A stretch of DNA of 64,000 bases from Gallionellales bacterium GWA2_60_18 (GCA_001801105.1 MGWS01000018.1:1-64000); one strand, 5' to 3'; counted from the first letter of the stretch, positions 18,797 through 28,519 are shown. Notes: generated by a model not told the origin, from the letters alone. Program-made: numbers and translations.

Positions 18797-18816
18797 GACG
18801 GGGCGTCAGGGGCAGG

Positions 18817-19182
18817 TCAGCCCAGCGCGGCGATTTTGCCCAGCAGATCGTCCGCCTGTATCGGCTTGACGACATAATCCTTCGCGCCCTGGCGCGATCC
18901 CCATATCTTGTCGGTTTCCTGGCCTTTGGCGGTGCAGATGATGACCGGGATGTGCTGCGTCTCCGGGTCTTTGGTGATCGCGCGGGTCGCCTGGAAGCCG
19001 TTCAGGCCGGGCATCACCACATCCATCAGCACCAGGTCGGGTTTGATCTGTTTGGTCTTCGCCACGCCGCCTTCGCCATCCTCGGCATAGACCACCTCGA
19101 AACCATGCTTGCTCAGCAACTCTCCGAGAACCAGCCGCTCGGTCGCCGAATCGTCCACCACCAGGATCTTCTTAATAGCCAT
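18817..19182 (-). CDS. pilH: Single-domain response regulator PilH
   Basis: A 121-residue CheY-like receiver. The acidic pair is in LVVDDSAT, the phosphorylation aspartate is in LVLMDVVMPGLNG (about residue 52), and the conserved lysine is in YVVKPI. It overlaps the pilG end by 11 bases. By analogy with Pseudomonas, PilG and PilH would act on pilus extension and retraction; the assignment follows gene order. Confidence 0.94.
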   Translation of the reverse strand: MAIKKILVVDDSATERLVLGELLSKHGFEVVYAEDGEGGVAKTKQIKPDLVLMDVVMPGLNGFQATRAITKDPETQHIPVIICTAKGQETDKIWGSRQGAKDYVVKPIQADDLLGKIAALG

Positions 19183-19585
19183 AGTTCATTTCCTCTTGGG
19201 GCTGGGTGTGCATGATCACGGTTTCGATCAGCCCCTTCTTGTTGAAAGGCTTGATGAGGTACTGGTCGGAGCCGACCAGCCTGCCGCGCGCGCGGTCGAA
19301 CAGCGTGTCCTTGCTGGTCAGCATGATGACCGGGATGTCGCGGAAATCGCGGTGGTTCTTGATCAGCGCGCAGGTCTGGTAGCCGTCCAGGCGCGGCATC
19401 ATCACGTCCACGAAAATGATGTCGGGGCGGTGGTCCACGACCTTGGATAGCCCATCGAAGCCGTCTTCGGCCAGCACCACCACGCAACCGGCCTGCGACA
19501 GGAATATCTCGCCGCTGCGCCGGATGGTGTTGCTGTCGTCGATCAGCAGTACTTTCAACCCAGCCAAAGGCTGTTCATTGCCCAT
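19172..19585 (-). CDS. pilG: Single-domain response regulator PilG
   Basis: A 137-residue CheY-like receiver that begins the pil-chp run. It has LLIDDSNTIRRSGE, the phosphorylation site IIFVDVMMPRLDG, and YLIKPFNKK. I chose the ATG at 19585, preceded by AAAGGGGAA; the longer reading to 19654 lacks a ribosome site. The 264 bases upstream, to the trkH stop, should hold the operon promoter, but I could not pick a convincing -35/-10 pair. Confidence 0.94.
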   Translation of the reverse strand: MGNEQPLAGLKVLLIDDSNTIRRSGEIFLSQAGCVVVLAEDGFDGLSKVVDHRPDIIFVDVMMPRLDGYQTCALIKNHRDFRDIPVIMLTSKDTLFDRARGRLVGSDQYLIKPFNKKGLIETVIMHTQPQEEMNYGY

Positions 19586-19849
19586 CTCGTTCCCCTTTGT
19601 CCGGCGCGCTTGTGCTGCGCGCCAAGCTTCCGGCAATCCTAAACCATCTGCCAAGTAATGTCATGGCGTGTTTAATCCGGATAATTCATCAGGCGGCTCT
19701 TCGAGCCCGCACGAGTGCTGGCGGACGCTTTGCGGTCATTTTTGCCGCTTGCTCCTTGTCCATGGAACGACCTTTGACTCCTCCCAAGCAACAAAACTGC
19801 CTCACAAATCGCCTCGCCATCATCTCGCGCCCTAATGGATTACCCGGGT

Positions 19850-21310
19850 TCAGCGCCGCCAGAATTCCGGCGTGAACAGGATCAGCACGGTGAATATCTC
19901 CAGCCGCCCGATCAGCATGGCGAAGGTGCAAACCCAGGTCTGGAAGTCGGTCAGTCCCGCATAATTGCTGGCCGGGCCGACCTGATTCAGCCCGGGTCCC
20001 ATGTTATTGATGCAGGCGATGACGGCCGAGAAGGCCGTGATGAAATCCAGTCCGCTGATCAACAATGCGAAGGTTAGCGCCGCCACGCTCATGAAATACA
20101 GGAAGATAAATCCCAGCACGGCGAACACGATGTTGTTGGCGACCACCCTGCCGCCGATCTTCATCGGGTTGATTGCCGCCGGGTGCAGCAGCTTGCGGAA
20201 TTCGCGCCCGGCCTGCTTGAAGAAAACCAGAGTGCGGATCATCTTGATGCCGCCGCCGGTGGAGCCGGAGCTGCATGTGATGCCGCTGAGGAACAGCATC
20301 CATATCGGCGCGAACATCGGCCATTGGGCGAAATCCACGCTGGCGTAGCCGCAATCCGTCGCAATGGATACCAGGTTAAAGCTGGCATGGCGCAACGCCG
20401 TCCAGAATTCAGGATAGGTTCCCTGCCACCACAGGAAGACGCCGATTCCCAGACAACTGATGAGAATCAGGATTACGGTCGCCACCGCTTCCGCATCGTG
20501 CAGATATACTTTCAGCGACTTGCCGCGCCAGGCCAGGAAATGAGTAGCGAAGTTTATAGCCGCAACCAGCATGAACACGATCAGCACGGCTTCGATCAAT
20601 GGGGAATTGAAATAACCCACGCTGGCATCGTGCGTGGAGTAGCCGCCCAGGCTCATCGCCGAGAAGGCATGGCACACCGCATCCAGCCAGTTCATGCCCG
20701 CCCATTTCAGCGCAAGGATGCAGACCAGCGTGATGCCGGCATAGACCACCCACAGGTTGCGCGCGGTTTCGGCGACGCGCGGGGTTAGTGCCGAATCCTT
20801 CATCGGCCCCGGCGTCTCGGCCTTGAACAACTGGCGGCCGCCGATGCCGAGCAACGGCAGGATGGCGACCGCCAGCACGATGATGCCCATGCCGCCCAGC
20901 CAGTTGAGCTCATGGCGCCAGATGTTGATCGCGGGCGGAAGATTATCTAGGCCGACCAGCACGGTCGCGCCGGTGGTGGTCATGCCGGACATGGTCTCGA
21001 AATAGGCGTCGGTGAGTGACAGCTCCGGCAACATCAGCAACATCGGTAAGGTGGCGAAGGCCGGCATCGCCGTCCACATGACTACCACCAGCAGGTATCC
21101 GTGGCGGATAGTCAGCTCGCCCTTATGGCGGCGCGTCAGCAGCCACATCAATAAGCCCGAGACCAGCGTCCACACCATCGCCAGCAGGAAGTCCAGCACC
21201 ATGGTGCTGTCGTCATAGATGATCGCCGTGACCACCGGCATGATGTAGGCGGCGCTGAACACCACCAGCATCAGCCCGAGCGCATGGAAGACCGTGAGTG
21301 CCCGCCCCAT
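19850..21310 (-). CDS. trkH: Trk potassium uptake channel subunit TrkH
   Basis: A 486-residue polytopic inner-membrane protein with four pore-loop repeats. Filter-like segments are visible as [26 protein letters not shown] and NNMGPG. It would form the K+ pore gated by TrkA, encoded directly upstream. Its ribosome-binding site (AGAGG, seven bases before the ATG) lies inside the terminal arm of the palindromic element that fills the trkA-trkH gap. Confidence 0.96.
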   Translation of the reverse strand: MGRALTVFHALGLMLVVFSAAYIMPVVTAIIYDDSTMVLDFLLAMVWTLVSGLLMWLLTRRHKGELTIRHGYLLVVVMWTAMPAFATLPMLLMLPELSLTDAYFETMSGMTTTGATVLVGLDNLPPAINIWRHELNWLGGMGIIVLAVAILPLLGIGGRQLFKAETPGPMKDSALTPRVAETARNLWVVYAGITLVCILALKWAGMNWLDAVCHAFSAMSLGGYSTHDASVGYFNSPLIEAVLIVFMLVAAINFATHFLAWRGKSLKVYLHDAEAVATVILILISCLGIGVFLWWQGTYPEFWTALRHASFNLVSIATDCGYASVDFAQWPMFAPIWMLFLSGITCSSGSTGGGIKMIRTLVFFKQAGREFRKLLHPAAINPMKIGGRVVANNIVFAVLGFIFLYFMSVAALTFALLISGLDFITAFSAVIACINNMGPGLNQVGPASNYAGLTDFQTWVCTFAMLIGRLEIFTVLILFTPEFWRR

Positions 21311-21312
21311 CA

Positions 21313-21454
21313 GGCAACCTCTAGAAATTCATTTTGCGGGATGAAGCGCAAGGAGCCGCGCAGCAAACGTCGAAACATATCGGATTGATAGGCGAGGAGT
21401 GAGCGAGCACGCGACGCCGCGATTCGCCCGGAAAATGGATTTATGGAGGTTGCC
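21313..21454. repeat. Palindromic element D filling the trkA-trkH gap
   Basis: A 142-bp element whose ends are 28-bp inverted repeats (24 of 28 positions match), beginning GGCAACCTC on both strands. It starts one base after the trkA stop and ends two bases before the trkH ATG. The core, read on the minus strand (GTCGCGTGCTCG ... CTGCGCGGCTCCTTGCG), resembles, but diverges from, the cores of elements A-C (41996, 51846, 53056). The arm next to trkH contains its ribosome-binding site. Confidence 0.7.
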
Positions 21455-21455
21455 A

Positions 21456-22829
21456 TCAGAAGAACCCGATGCCGACCTGAAACAGCTTCTCGACCTTCTT
21501 CACCATCTTCTTGTTGATGACGAAGACGATGACATGGTCTTCTGCCTCGATCAGCGTGTCATGATGGGCGATGATGACCTGTTCGCCGCGCACGACGGCG
21601 CCGATGGTCGTGCCCTTGGGCAGGTCGATCTCCTCGATGCGCCGCCCGACCACCTTGGATGACTGGCGGTCGCCGTGCGCCACCAGTTCCAGCGCCTCGG
21701 CCGCGCCGCGCCGCAACGAATGCACCGCCACCACGTCGCCCTGGCGCACATAGGCGAGCAGCGAGCCGATGGTGACATGCGCCGGCGACAGCGCGATGTC
21801 GATCTTGCCGCCCTGCAACAGATCAACATAGGCGCTGCGGTTGATCAGCGCGATCACCTTGCGTGCACCGCCCTGCTTGGCCAGCAGCGCCGACATGATG
21901 TTGTTCTCGTCGTCGTTGGTGAGCGCGCAGAACACGTCCACTTCGCCGACGTTCTCCTGCTGCATCAGTTTCTCGTCGGTGCCGTCGCCGTTCAGCACCA
22001 GCGTTCGCCCCAGCTCGCCGGCCAGTTTTTCGCAGGATTTCTTGTTGTGGTCGATCAGCTTGACCTGATAATCGTGCTCCAGCGCCTTGGCCAGACGCCG
22101 CCCGATGTTGCCGCCGCCGACGATCATGATGCGTTTGCTCGGCTTGTCCATGCGGCGCATCTCCTGCAGCACGCTGCGGATGTTGCCGGCGGCTGCGATG
22201 AAGAAAATTTCGTCGCCGTCCTGCACCACGGTAGTACCTTCCGGAATCAGCGGGCTGCCCTTGCGGAAGATCGCCGCGACGCGCGTCTCCACTTGCGGCA
22301 TGTGGGTGCGCAGGAAATTCAGCGGCTTGCCCACCAGCGGCCCGCCCTCGAAGGCGCGCACCGCCACCAGCAAGGCCTTGCCGTCGGCGAACTCCAGCAC
22401 CTGCAGCGCCTCGGGGAACTCGATCAGTTTGCTGATGTACTCAGTGAGTATCTGCTCCGGGCAGATGGAAAAATCGATGTTGAAGTTCTCCGCGCTGAAC
22501 ACTTCCGGGCGGTTGAGGTAGTCGGTGGAACGGATGCGCGCGATGCGCGTCGGCGTGTTGTAGAGCGTGGCGGCCAATTTGCAGGCCACCATGTTGACCT
22601 CGTCGCTTTGCGTCACCGCCAGCAGCATGTCGGTGTCGGCGATGCCGGCCTGTTCGAGGATGGAAGGATGGGACGCGTTGCCGGTCAGCGTGCGCAGGTC
22701 GAGCCGATCCTGCAACAGGCGCAGCTTGTCGCCATCCATGTCCACCACGGTGATGTCGTTGGCCTCGCTGACCAGACTTTCCGCCACCGTCGAGCCGACC
22801 TGGCCGGCCCCGAGTATCAGTATTTTCAC
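21456..22829 (-). CDS. trkA: Trk system regulatory protein TrkA
   Basis: A 457-residue cytoplasmic gating subunit with two RCK modules. Each has an NAD-binding glycine loop (LGAGQVGS at the start and VGGGNIGRR near residue 240), followed by TrkA-C domains. The start is GTG at 22829 with AAAGGA six bases upstream. It precedes trkH with a palindromic element between them. Confidence 0.96.
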   Translation of the reverse strand: MKILILGAGQVGSTVAESLVSEANDITVVDMDGDKLRLLQDRLDLRTLTGNASHPSILEQAGIADTDMLLAVTQSDEVNMVACKLAATLYNTPTRIARIRSTDYLNRPEVFSAENFNIDFSICPEQILTEYISKLIEFPEALQVLEFADGKALLVAVRAFEGGPLVGKPLNFLRTHMPQVETRVAAIFRKGSPLIPEGTTVVQDGDEIFFIAAAGNIRSVLQEMRRMDKPSKRIMIVGGGNIGRRLAKALEHDYQVKLIDHNKKSCEKLAGELGRTLVLNGDGTDEKLMQQENVGEVDVFCALTNDDENNIMSALLAKQGGARKVIALINRSAYVDLLQGGKIDIALSPAHVTIGSLLAYVRQGDVVAVHSLRRGAAEALELVAHGDRQSSKVVGRRIEEIDLPKGTTIGAVVRGEQVIIAHHDTLIEAEDHVIVFVINKKMVKKVEKLFQVGIGFF

Positions 22830-22856
22830 GGGATTCCTTTAATCCTTGAAAAAAGC

Positions 22857-22929
22857 GTAGGGTGGGCACGTTTTTTGTGCCCACGCGATACTACGCAACG
22901 TGTGGGCAGATGAAGCCTGCCCACCCTAC
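22857..22929. repeat. GTAGGGTGGGC palindromic repeat between trkA and the phosphatase gene
   Basis: The outer arms GTAGGGTGGGC and GCCCACCCTAC enclose smaller hairpins, including GTGGGCACG-TTTTT-GTGCCCAC. It belongs loosely with the GTAGG family at 5931, 34400 and 51998. The right end overlaps the last codons and stop of the inositol-phosphatase-like gene (stop at 22926). Confidence 0.7.
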
Positions 22930-23753
22930 ACCGAACGTATCCAGTTCTTCCATTGCTTGAACAGTTTCTCGTCGCGCGCCGCGACCGCCGAGCGCCGCCA
23001 GACATCGCCCTGCGCGAAATCGTCGTTATCGATGCAACAGGCGTGGCCGCCGGACTCCCACAGGATCAGCGTGCCGGCGGCATAGTCCCACAGCTTCTGG
23101 CCGCCGTGCAGGTACAGGTCGTAGCGCCCGGCGGCGGTGTAGCACCAGTCCAGCGTGCTGGCGCCGAAGTTGCGCTGCGAGAAATACGGCGGGTGCGTCG
23201 CCAGTCGTACCACCAGGTCGGCATCCAGGCGCTTCATGTCCACGCTCGCCAGCGCATGGTCGAGCGAACTCGCGCCGTCGCGCCCGACCAGTTTCTCGCC
23301 GTTGAGGAACGCGCCCTTGCCCGCTTCGGCGGCGAACACCTCTTCGCCCACCGGGTCGTACACCACCGCCAGCACACTCTTGCCCTCGCGCAACAGGGCG
23401 ACCGATACCGAGAAATACGGCAGGCCGCGCACGAAATTGGAAGTGCCGTCGATCGGATCGACGCACCACAGTCCGTCGTTGCCCGCCTGCCAGGCCGCCT
23501 GCTGTTCCTCGAGCGGCATCTCCTCGCCCAGCACCGGCACGTTGAGGATGGCTTGCAGCTTCTTGCCCAGCGCCAGCTGCGCCGCGGTATCCGCCTCGGT
23601 ACACAGGCTGCCGTCGCTCTTGCGCTGGTGCGCCACCTTGAGATAGCGCGGCATGATCTCCTCGGCAGCCACCAGCTTGACCGCGGCGACCACCGCCTTA
23701 AGCAGCGCGCTCATGCTGGGCTTGGTGGTACGCGTGGCGCTTTGCCTGACCAT
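22926..23753 (-). CDS. Inositol monophosphatase family protein
   Basis: A 275-residue Mg2+-dependent phosphatase of the IMPase fold. The metal-binding motif WCVDPIDGTSNFV and the C-terminal LWDYAAG motif are intact, with GEEMPLEEQ upstream carrying the glutamate. Candidates for substrate include inositol phosphate, histidinol phosphate or 3'-phosphoadenosine phosphate; sequence alone does not decide. The ATG at 23753 lies five bases after the thioredoxin-like gene, so the two are probably cotranscribed. The last codons overlap a dispersed palindrome. Confidence 0.88.
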   Translation of the reverse strand: MVRQSATRTTKPSMSALLKAVVAAVKLVAAEEIMPRYLKVAHQRKSDGSLCTEADTAAQLALGKKLQAILNVPVLGEEMPLEEQQAAWQAGNDGLWCVDPIDGTSNFVRGLPYFSVSVALLREGKSVLAVVYDPVGEEVFAAEAGKGAFLNGEKLVGRDGASSLDHALASVDMKRLDADLVVRLATHPPYFSQRNFGASTLDWCYTAAGRYDLYLHGGQKLWDYAAGTLILWESGGHACCIDNDDFAQGDVWRRSAVAARDEKLFKQWKNWIRSV

Positions 23754-23758
23754 TGCCG

Positions 23759-24316
23759 TTATGCCCCGTTCTTCCACTTGATCGAACAACCCATGCTGGC
23801 CAGCTGTTCGCGCGGTCCCTGTCCGGTGTGCGCCACCTGCAGCATGGCGTCGAACAGGTCGCGCGGCGCGTCCGCCACCGCCTCCTTGCGCGAGGCGTCC
23901 AGGCGACCGCGGTATTGCAGTTCGAGATCGGCGTTGAAACCGAAGAAATCCGGCGTGCACACCGCGCCGTAATCCTTCGCCACCTGCTGGGTCTCGTCCC
24001 ACACATAGGGGAAGGGATAGGCGAATTCCCGCGCGACCTGCTTCATGTTGTCGAATGAATCTTCCGCGTATTCGGCTGGGTCGTTCGACATGATGGCGAT
24101 ACTGTTGATGCCGTGCTGTTGCAGTTCGCGCGTATCGCGGATGATGCGGTCGCGGATGGATTTGACGTAAGGACAATGGTTGCAGATGAACATCAGCAGC
24201 AGGCCGTTCGGGCCGCGCGCGCTGGCGAGGTTGTAGCGCTTGCCGTCCACGCCCGGCAGGTCGAAATCGCGGGCTTTCCAGCCGAAATCGCACAACGGGG
24301 GCTGAAGACTGACCAT
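23759..24316 (-). CDS. Thioredoxin-like (AhpC/TSA type) protein
   Basis: A 185-residue protein of the thioredoxin fold. The redox motif CNHC lies in LMFICNHCPYVKS near residue 45, followed by the expected PAEYAEDSFDNM and a cis-proline segment (CTPDFFGF). No signal peptide is present, so it should act in the cytoplasm as a thiol oxidoreductase or peroxiredoxin-like protein. It precedes the inositol-phosphatase-like gene and is divergent from rsmE. Confidence 0.85.
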   Translation of the reverse strand: MVSLQPPLCDFGWKARDFDLPGVDGKRYNLASARGPNGLLLMFICNHCPYVKSIRDRIIRDTRELQQHGINSIAIMSNDPAEYAEDSFDNMKQVAREFAYPFPYVWDETQQVAKDYGAVCTPDFFGFNADLELQYRGRLDASRKEAVADAPRDLFDAMLQVAHTGQGPREQLASMGCSIKWKNGA

Positions 24317-24382
24317 TTGAAAATCCTCACAACATTTTCGAGGCGTTATATTATCACGCCGACCCCTTCATGGATTCCGGCC

Positions 24383-25120
24383 GTGTCCCTTTCCCGTTTT
24401 TACTGTCCCGCGCCGCTGCCCGTAGCCGGCACGTTCGAACTGCCGCCGGAAGCGGCCCACCATGCCGCGCGCGTGCTGCGCCTGCGAAGCGGCGACCGCA
24501 TCGAGATGTTCGACGGCGCCGGCCATGCAAGTAGTGGCGTGATCGAAGCCATCGAAGGCCGGCGCGTAGTGGTCGGCAACATCGAGGCCAATGATGTTGA
24601 CCGCGAATCGCCGCTGCCGGTGCTGCTGGCGCAGGCCTTGTCGAGCAGCGAGAAGATGGACTGGGTGATTCAGAAAGCCACAGAGCTGGGCGTGGATGAA
24701 ATCCAGCCGCTGGACACCGAACGCAGCGTCGCCCGCCTTACCGCCGAACGCACCGCGAAGCGGCTGGAACACTGGCGTCAGGTCGCCATCGCCGCCTGCG
24801 AACAATGCGGCCGCAACCGCCTGCCGGAGATCCATCCCCCGCTGGACATCATGGCTTGGCTGCGGCAGATGCAGGGCGCGCCGCAATCGAGATTCATCCT
24901 GCTGCCGCAGGGCGCCGCCGCGCTGCACGGGCAGCCCAGGCCGCACGCCGGCGTCGTGCTACTGATCGGTGCGGAAGGCGGATTCACCGCCGCCGAGAGC
25001 GACAGCGCGCTGCACAGCGGCTTCGTCCCCATCCGCCTCGGCGCGCGCGTGCTGCGCACCGAAACCGCCGCCGTTGCGGGGCTGGCCGCGTTGCAGACCC
25101 TTTGGGGTGACTTTATGTAG
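24383..25120 (+). CDS. rsmE: 16S rRNA m3U1498 methyltransferase
   Basis: A 245-residue SPOUT-class methyltransferase that modifies U1498 of 16S rRNA. The N-terminal PUA-like part begins with SRFYCPAPL; the SPOUT part has SSSEKMDWVIQKATELGV, ERSVARL, and the knot segments LLIGAEGGFTAAE and RLGARVLRTETA. I chose the GTG at 24383 because no in-frame ATG fits; the ribosome site is weak. The TAG stop lies within a GTAGGAGCG palindrome. Confidence 0.94.
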   Translation: MSLSRFYCPAPLPVAGTFELPPEAAHHAARVLRLRSGDRIEMFDGAGHASSGVIEAIEGRRVVVGNIEANDVDRESPLPVLLAQALSSSEKMDWVIQKATELGVDEIQPLDTERSVARLTAERTAKRLEHWRQVAIAACEQCGRNRLPEIHPPLDIMAWLRQMQGAPQSRFILLPQGAAALHGQPRPHAGVVLLIGAEGGFTAAESDSALHSGFVPIRLGARVLRTETAAVAGLAALQTLWGDFM

Positions 25121-25172
25121 GAGCGCCGGAAGGCGCGATGAATGTCCTGATCGCGGCTGCCGCCGCTCCTAC
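25117..25172. repeat. GTAGGAGCG palindromic repeat
   Basis: The arms GTAGGAGCG and CGCTCCTAC bound a 56-bp unit with an internal GGCGCGA/TCGCGGC match. The rsmE stop codon is the TAG of the left arm. This type of sequence is widespread in pseudomonads and betaproteobacteria as a REP-like element. Confidence 0.7.
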
Positions 25173-25195
25173 GATTTTAGGTTCAAGGAGGAATC

Positions 25196-25381
25196 ATGCC
25201 CTACGTCAACATCCGCATCGCCGGAACTCTAAGCCGCGAACAGAAGGCGAAGATCGCCGCAGAGATCACCGACACGCTGGAGCGCATCGCGCTGAAGCCG
25301 AAGCGCTACACCTACATCGCCTTCGACGAGTTGCCGGACGAGAACTGGGCGATTGCCGGGAAGCTGCTGGATGAAGAGTAG
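25196..25381 (+). CDS. 4-oxalocrotonate tautomerase-like protein
   Basis: A 61-residue protein with the catalytic N-terminal proline right after the initiator Met (MPYVNIRIAG). The length and the helix EQKAKIAAEITDTLERI match small tautomerases that form hexamers. A perfect AGGAGG ribosome site precedes the ATG. The natural substrate is unknown; no catechol meta-pathway genes are near. Confidence 0.85.
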   Translation: MPYVNIRIAGTLSREQKAKIAAEITDTLERIALKPKRYTYIAFDELPDENWAIAGKLLDEE

Positions 25382-25392
25382 CTGCCCGCGCT

Positions 25393-27459
25393 GTGAGTGA
25401 AGCCCAACATTTGCGACTGACCGGTCAGCAGCGGCACCAGCAGAACGATATCGCCGGTGCGTTGGACTGTTTTCGTGCGGCGCTTGTGATTGACCCGCTG
25501 CATCGCGAGACGTTGCGCGCGACCGCTGCCTGTTACCTGCAACTGGGCCGGTCACAACCGGCGCTCGATATTTTTCGCGGCATCGCCGCCGATCATCCGG
25601 CAGACGCAGGCGCGCATTTCGATCTGGCTGTCGCCCTCGAAGCCTGCGGCGCTGCTGCCGCTGCGCGCAGTGCATACGAGGCCGCATTGGCGCTCGATCC
25701 GCAGCACTTCGGTGCACGCCTCAATCTTTGCGCGTTGTTGCTTGCGCTCAAGGATATCGCTGCTGCCGAGGCCGAGGGGCGGCGGCTGGCCGAATTGCAT
25801 CCGGATCAGCCCGATGCATGGTGCAACCTGGCGCAGGTGTTGTTCGCCATCGCAAGCCATGCCGAGGCCGACGAGGCGTTGCAGCGCGCGCTGGCGATAT
25901 TCCCGGGACATGCCCAGGCGCTTTTCGCCCGCGTCGTCGCGCGCTCGATGCTGGGGGATGTCGAAGGTGCACTTGTCTTGCAAGGAGCGTTGCGGCAACG
26001 TGGTTTCACCTCGACCGAACTGTCGGCGATTCCCGGCGCGGCAGAAGTGTGGCGATACGACCGTAGCGATCTTGAAGACATCTGCCTGACCGCATTGTTC
26101 GAACGCTTCCGCCAGGGCGACTGGGCCTGTCATGCGTCGCTATGCGATGGCTTGACCGCCCTCGCCGCCCGGGTGCGTGCCGGAACGCGCACCCGGATGC
26201 AGCCGCCGCAGGCCTTTCACGCGATGGCGGTCGGGCTGGATCATACGGATTACCTGACGCTGGTCGGACAGGTCTCTGCATTCGTCGCTACGCAAACCTC
26301 GTCTATGCCTGCGGCGCCAAGAACCGAACGCAAACGTCTGCGTATCGGCTATCTGTCGCCCGCCTTTCGCCATCATCCGGGCGCCTATCTGTTCCGTAGC
26401 GTGCTTGCCGCTCACGACCGCGCCGCGGTCGAGGTATTCGGCTATGCACTCAATCCCGATGACGGCAGCGCGGTGCGACGCGATATCGTCACCGGCTGCG
26501 ACCACTTCATCGACCTCTGCCCGCTCGACGATGCCCAAGCTGCAGCGCGCATCTGCGCCGACGGCATCGACATTCTGGTCGAACTTGAAGGCTATTTCGA
26601 CGGGGCGCGCCTGCATATCCTCGCGGCACGTCCGGCTGCCCTGCAAGTGAGCTATACCGGTCTGCTCGGAATCGTCGAAGCGCCGTTCATAGATTACCGT
26701 TTCGCCGATCGCATCACCGACGGCGGGTTCGCGTCCGTAGTCCATGCGCGCGAGCAGCCGGCCTATCTGCCCGGCTGCTTCCTGCCCTACGGCTGTCCGC
26801 AGACACCGTGGCAAATCCCGTCACGGCGTGCCGAGCATGGCTTGCCCGAGGGTGTCTTCGTCTTTTGTGCCTTGCATAACGATTACAAACTGGGGCCGGA
26901 AAGCTTTGCCGCATGGATGAATATCCTTGCTGCCGTACCCGATTCGGTGTTGTGGTTGGTTGCCAATTCAGAGCGCCATTTTGCCGCCCTGCTCCGGCAT
27001 GCCGGAGCCGCAGGCATCGCGCCGCATCGTCTGGTGCGCGCGCCGCGCGCGCCCAACGACGAATACCTCGCGCGGCTCAGGCTCGCCGACCTGTTCCTCG
27101 ATACCTTTGCCTACAATGCGCACACCACCGCGCTGGATGCGCTGTGGATGGAGTTGCCGGTGCTCACCCGTACCGGACGCAATCCGGCGGCACGTCTATG
27201 CACCAGCGCGCTTGCCGAACTCGGCCTGCACGATATGGCTGTGCCGGATACAGCAAGCTATATCGCGCGCGCGGTCGAACTCGCCCGCTCGCCCGACATG
27301 CTGGATGGCGTGCGCCGACGCTTGCATGCGGCACGTTCCGATGCCGTGTTGTTCGATCCGGCACGCAAGGCCGCGCAACTTGAAGCCGCTTACCGGCAGA
27401 TGTGGGCGCGCCACCTCGACGGCCTGCCATCGGCGATGCTGGACATCGGCGGGGCATGA
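25393..27459 (+). CDS. TPR/SPINDLY-type O-GlcNAc transferase-like protein (GT41)
   Basis: A 688-residue protein. Residues 1-220 hold about six TPR-like helices (for example DIAGALDCFRAALVIDP). Residues about 310-675 resemble the SPINDLY/OGT catalytic region: RIGYLSPAFRHHPGAYLF, with a histidine in the expected place, CALHNDYKLGPESF with the sugar-nucleotide-binding lysine, and HTTALDALWMELPVLTRTG. Such enzymes glycosylate proteins, in some bacteria flagellins. The start is GTG at 25393, eleven bases after the tautomerase gene. No sugar-nucleotide genes are adjacent, so the target is unknown. Confidence 0.85.
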   Translation: MSEAQHLRLTGQQRHQQNDIAGALDCFRAALVIDPLHRETLRATAACYLQLGRSQPALDIFRGIAADHPADAGAHFDLAVALEACGAAAAARSAYEAALALDPQHFGARLNLCALLLALKDIAAAEAEGRRLAELHPDQPDAWCNLAQVLFAIASHAEADEALQRALAIFPGHAQALFARVVARSMLGDVEGALVLQGALRQRGFTSTELSAIPGAAEVWRYDRSDLEDICLTALFERFRQGDWACHASLCDGLTALAARVRAGTRTRMQPPQAFHAMAVGLDHTDYLTLVGQVSAFVATQTSSMPAAPRTERKRLRIGYLSPAFRHHPGAYLFRSVLAAHDRAAVEVFGYALNPDDGSAVRRDIVTGCDHFIDLCPLDDAQAAARICADGIDILVELEGYFDGARLHILAARPAALQVSYTGLLGIVEAPFIDYRFADRITDGGFASVVHAREQPAYLPGCFLPYGCPQTPWQIPSRRAEHGLPEGVFVFCALHNDYKLGPESFAAWMNILAAVPDSVLWLVANSERHFAALLRHAGAAGIAPHRLVRAPRAPNDEYLARLRLADLFLDTFAYNAHTTALDALWMELPVLTRTGRNPAARLCTSALAELGLHDMAVPDTASYIARAVELARSPDMLDGVRRRLHAARSDAVLFDPARKAAQLEAAYRQMWARHLDGLPSAMLDIGGA

Positions 27460-27529
27460 ACACGCGGCCAACTGCTAGAATCGCCACCGCATCTCATCTC
27501 TCTGTCGCCGAAGACATCCTGCCAGCCCT

Positions 27530-28519
27530 ATGAACGAACTTCTCGCTTCCGTGTTGCGCATCACCCCGGAGCCATACCAGCATCTGGACGACATGTGCAT
27601 CCATCATCTGCTCACCCGCGCCCCGCAACATTACATGGGCTACATCCGCGCGCAGCTGGCCGATATCGCCAGCGGACGCGCCGCTCTGGAGCTGCCGCAC
27701 AAGCAGGTGTTCAGCGACCCGGAAGGCGCGGGGGATTTCCGCGTCATGCCCTGCGTGGTGCGCAACGGGTCTGGGGCGCGCAAGATCGTCAAGCTGGTGG
27801 GAACCAACGTCGCGCAATCCCTGATCCCCGACCAGATCACCGTGGGCAAGGCCTTTGCGCTGCACCCGGAAGAGGATTTCATCACCCATATCTTCGATGC
27901 CTGTTTGCTGTCCAGCGCCAGAACCGGCGTCTGCGCGGCGCTGGCGCTGGACTGGCTGTCCGCAAGCCGCGGCAGGATCGCCATCACGGGCGCCGGAAGG
28001 GTGGGTTACTACGCCGCCTTCTATGCGGCAGCCATGGGCGGGGTGGACGAGATCATCCTGTCGGACAGGGATGTCGCAAAGGCGAACCGGACTGCCGCGC
28101 TGCTGGGCAAACAGTTTCCGGCGACGCAGTTCCATGCGCAGGGTTGCGGGGAGGCCAGTGATTGCGACGCGCTGATCATCGCCACCACCAGCACCGCGCC
28201 GCTCTGCGCACCGAACGATTGCAATGCGCCGGTCATCATCAGTCTGGGAGCCGACAGCGAATCCCAGCACGAGCTGGATTCGTCCTGGGCGGGCGCTGCG
28301 GATATCTATGTGGACACGCTGGATTCGGCACACTTCGGCGACTTATTGGCCTGGCATCAGGCCGGGCTGATCGCGCTGGACGATGTCACCGACCTGTTCG
28401 GCATCCTGCGCAACGGCGTATCGCAGCACAGCGGCAAAACACGCATCTTTATCTCTACCGGCTCGGCGCTGTTCGACAACCTGACCATCGGCTACCTGCT
28501 CGACCATATCCACGACTGA
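27530..28519 (+). CDS. Ornithine cyclodeaminase/mu-crystallin family protein
   Basis: A 329-residue NAD(P)-binding protein. The Rossmann motif IAITGAGRVGYYAAFYA lies near residue 150, with the family's KIVKLVGTN segment in the N-terminal half, where lysine contacts the substrate. Family members reduce imines, deaminate ornithine or act as ketimine reductases; the exact substrate cannot be read. It starts 70 bases after the glycosyltransferase and ends convergent with a PaaK-like gene. Confidence 0.8.
   Translation: MNELLASVLRITPEPYQHLDDMCIHHLLTRAPQHYMGYIRAQLADIASGRAALELPHKQVFSDPEGAGDFRVMPCVVRNGSGARKIVKLVGTNVAQSLIPDQITVGKAFALHPEEDFITHIFDACLLSSARTGVCAALALDWLSASRGRIAITGAGRVGYYAAFYAAAMGGVDEIILSDRDVAKANRTAALLGKQFPATQFHAQGCGEASDCDALIIATTSTAPLCAPNDCNAPVIISLGADSESQHELDSSWAGAADIYVDTLDSAHFGDLLAWHQAGLIALDDVTDLFGILRNGVSQHSGKTRIFISTGSALFDNLTIGYLLDHIHD

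Noticed and set aside
21313..21454. Element D as a Rho-independent terminator between trkA and trkH
   Set aside because: There is no T-run after the stem on the coding strand, and trkH needs read-through or its own promoter; the structure is also far longer than a terminator.
22926..24293. A 455-codon reading joining the phosphatase gene with its upstream neighbour
   Set aside because: The upstream part overlaps the thioredoxin-like gene in another frame; the ATG at 23753 gives a normal IMPase length.
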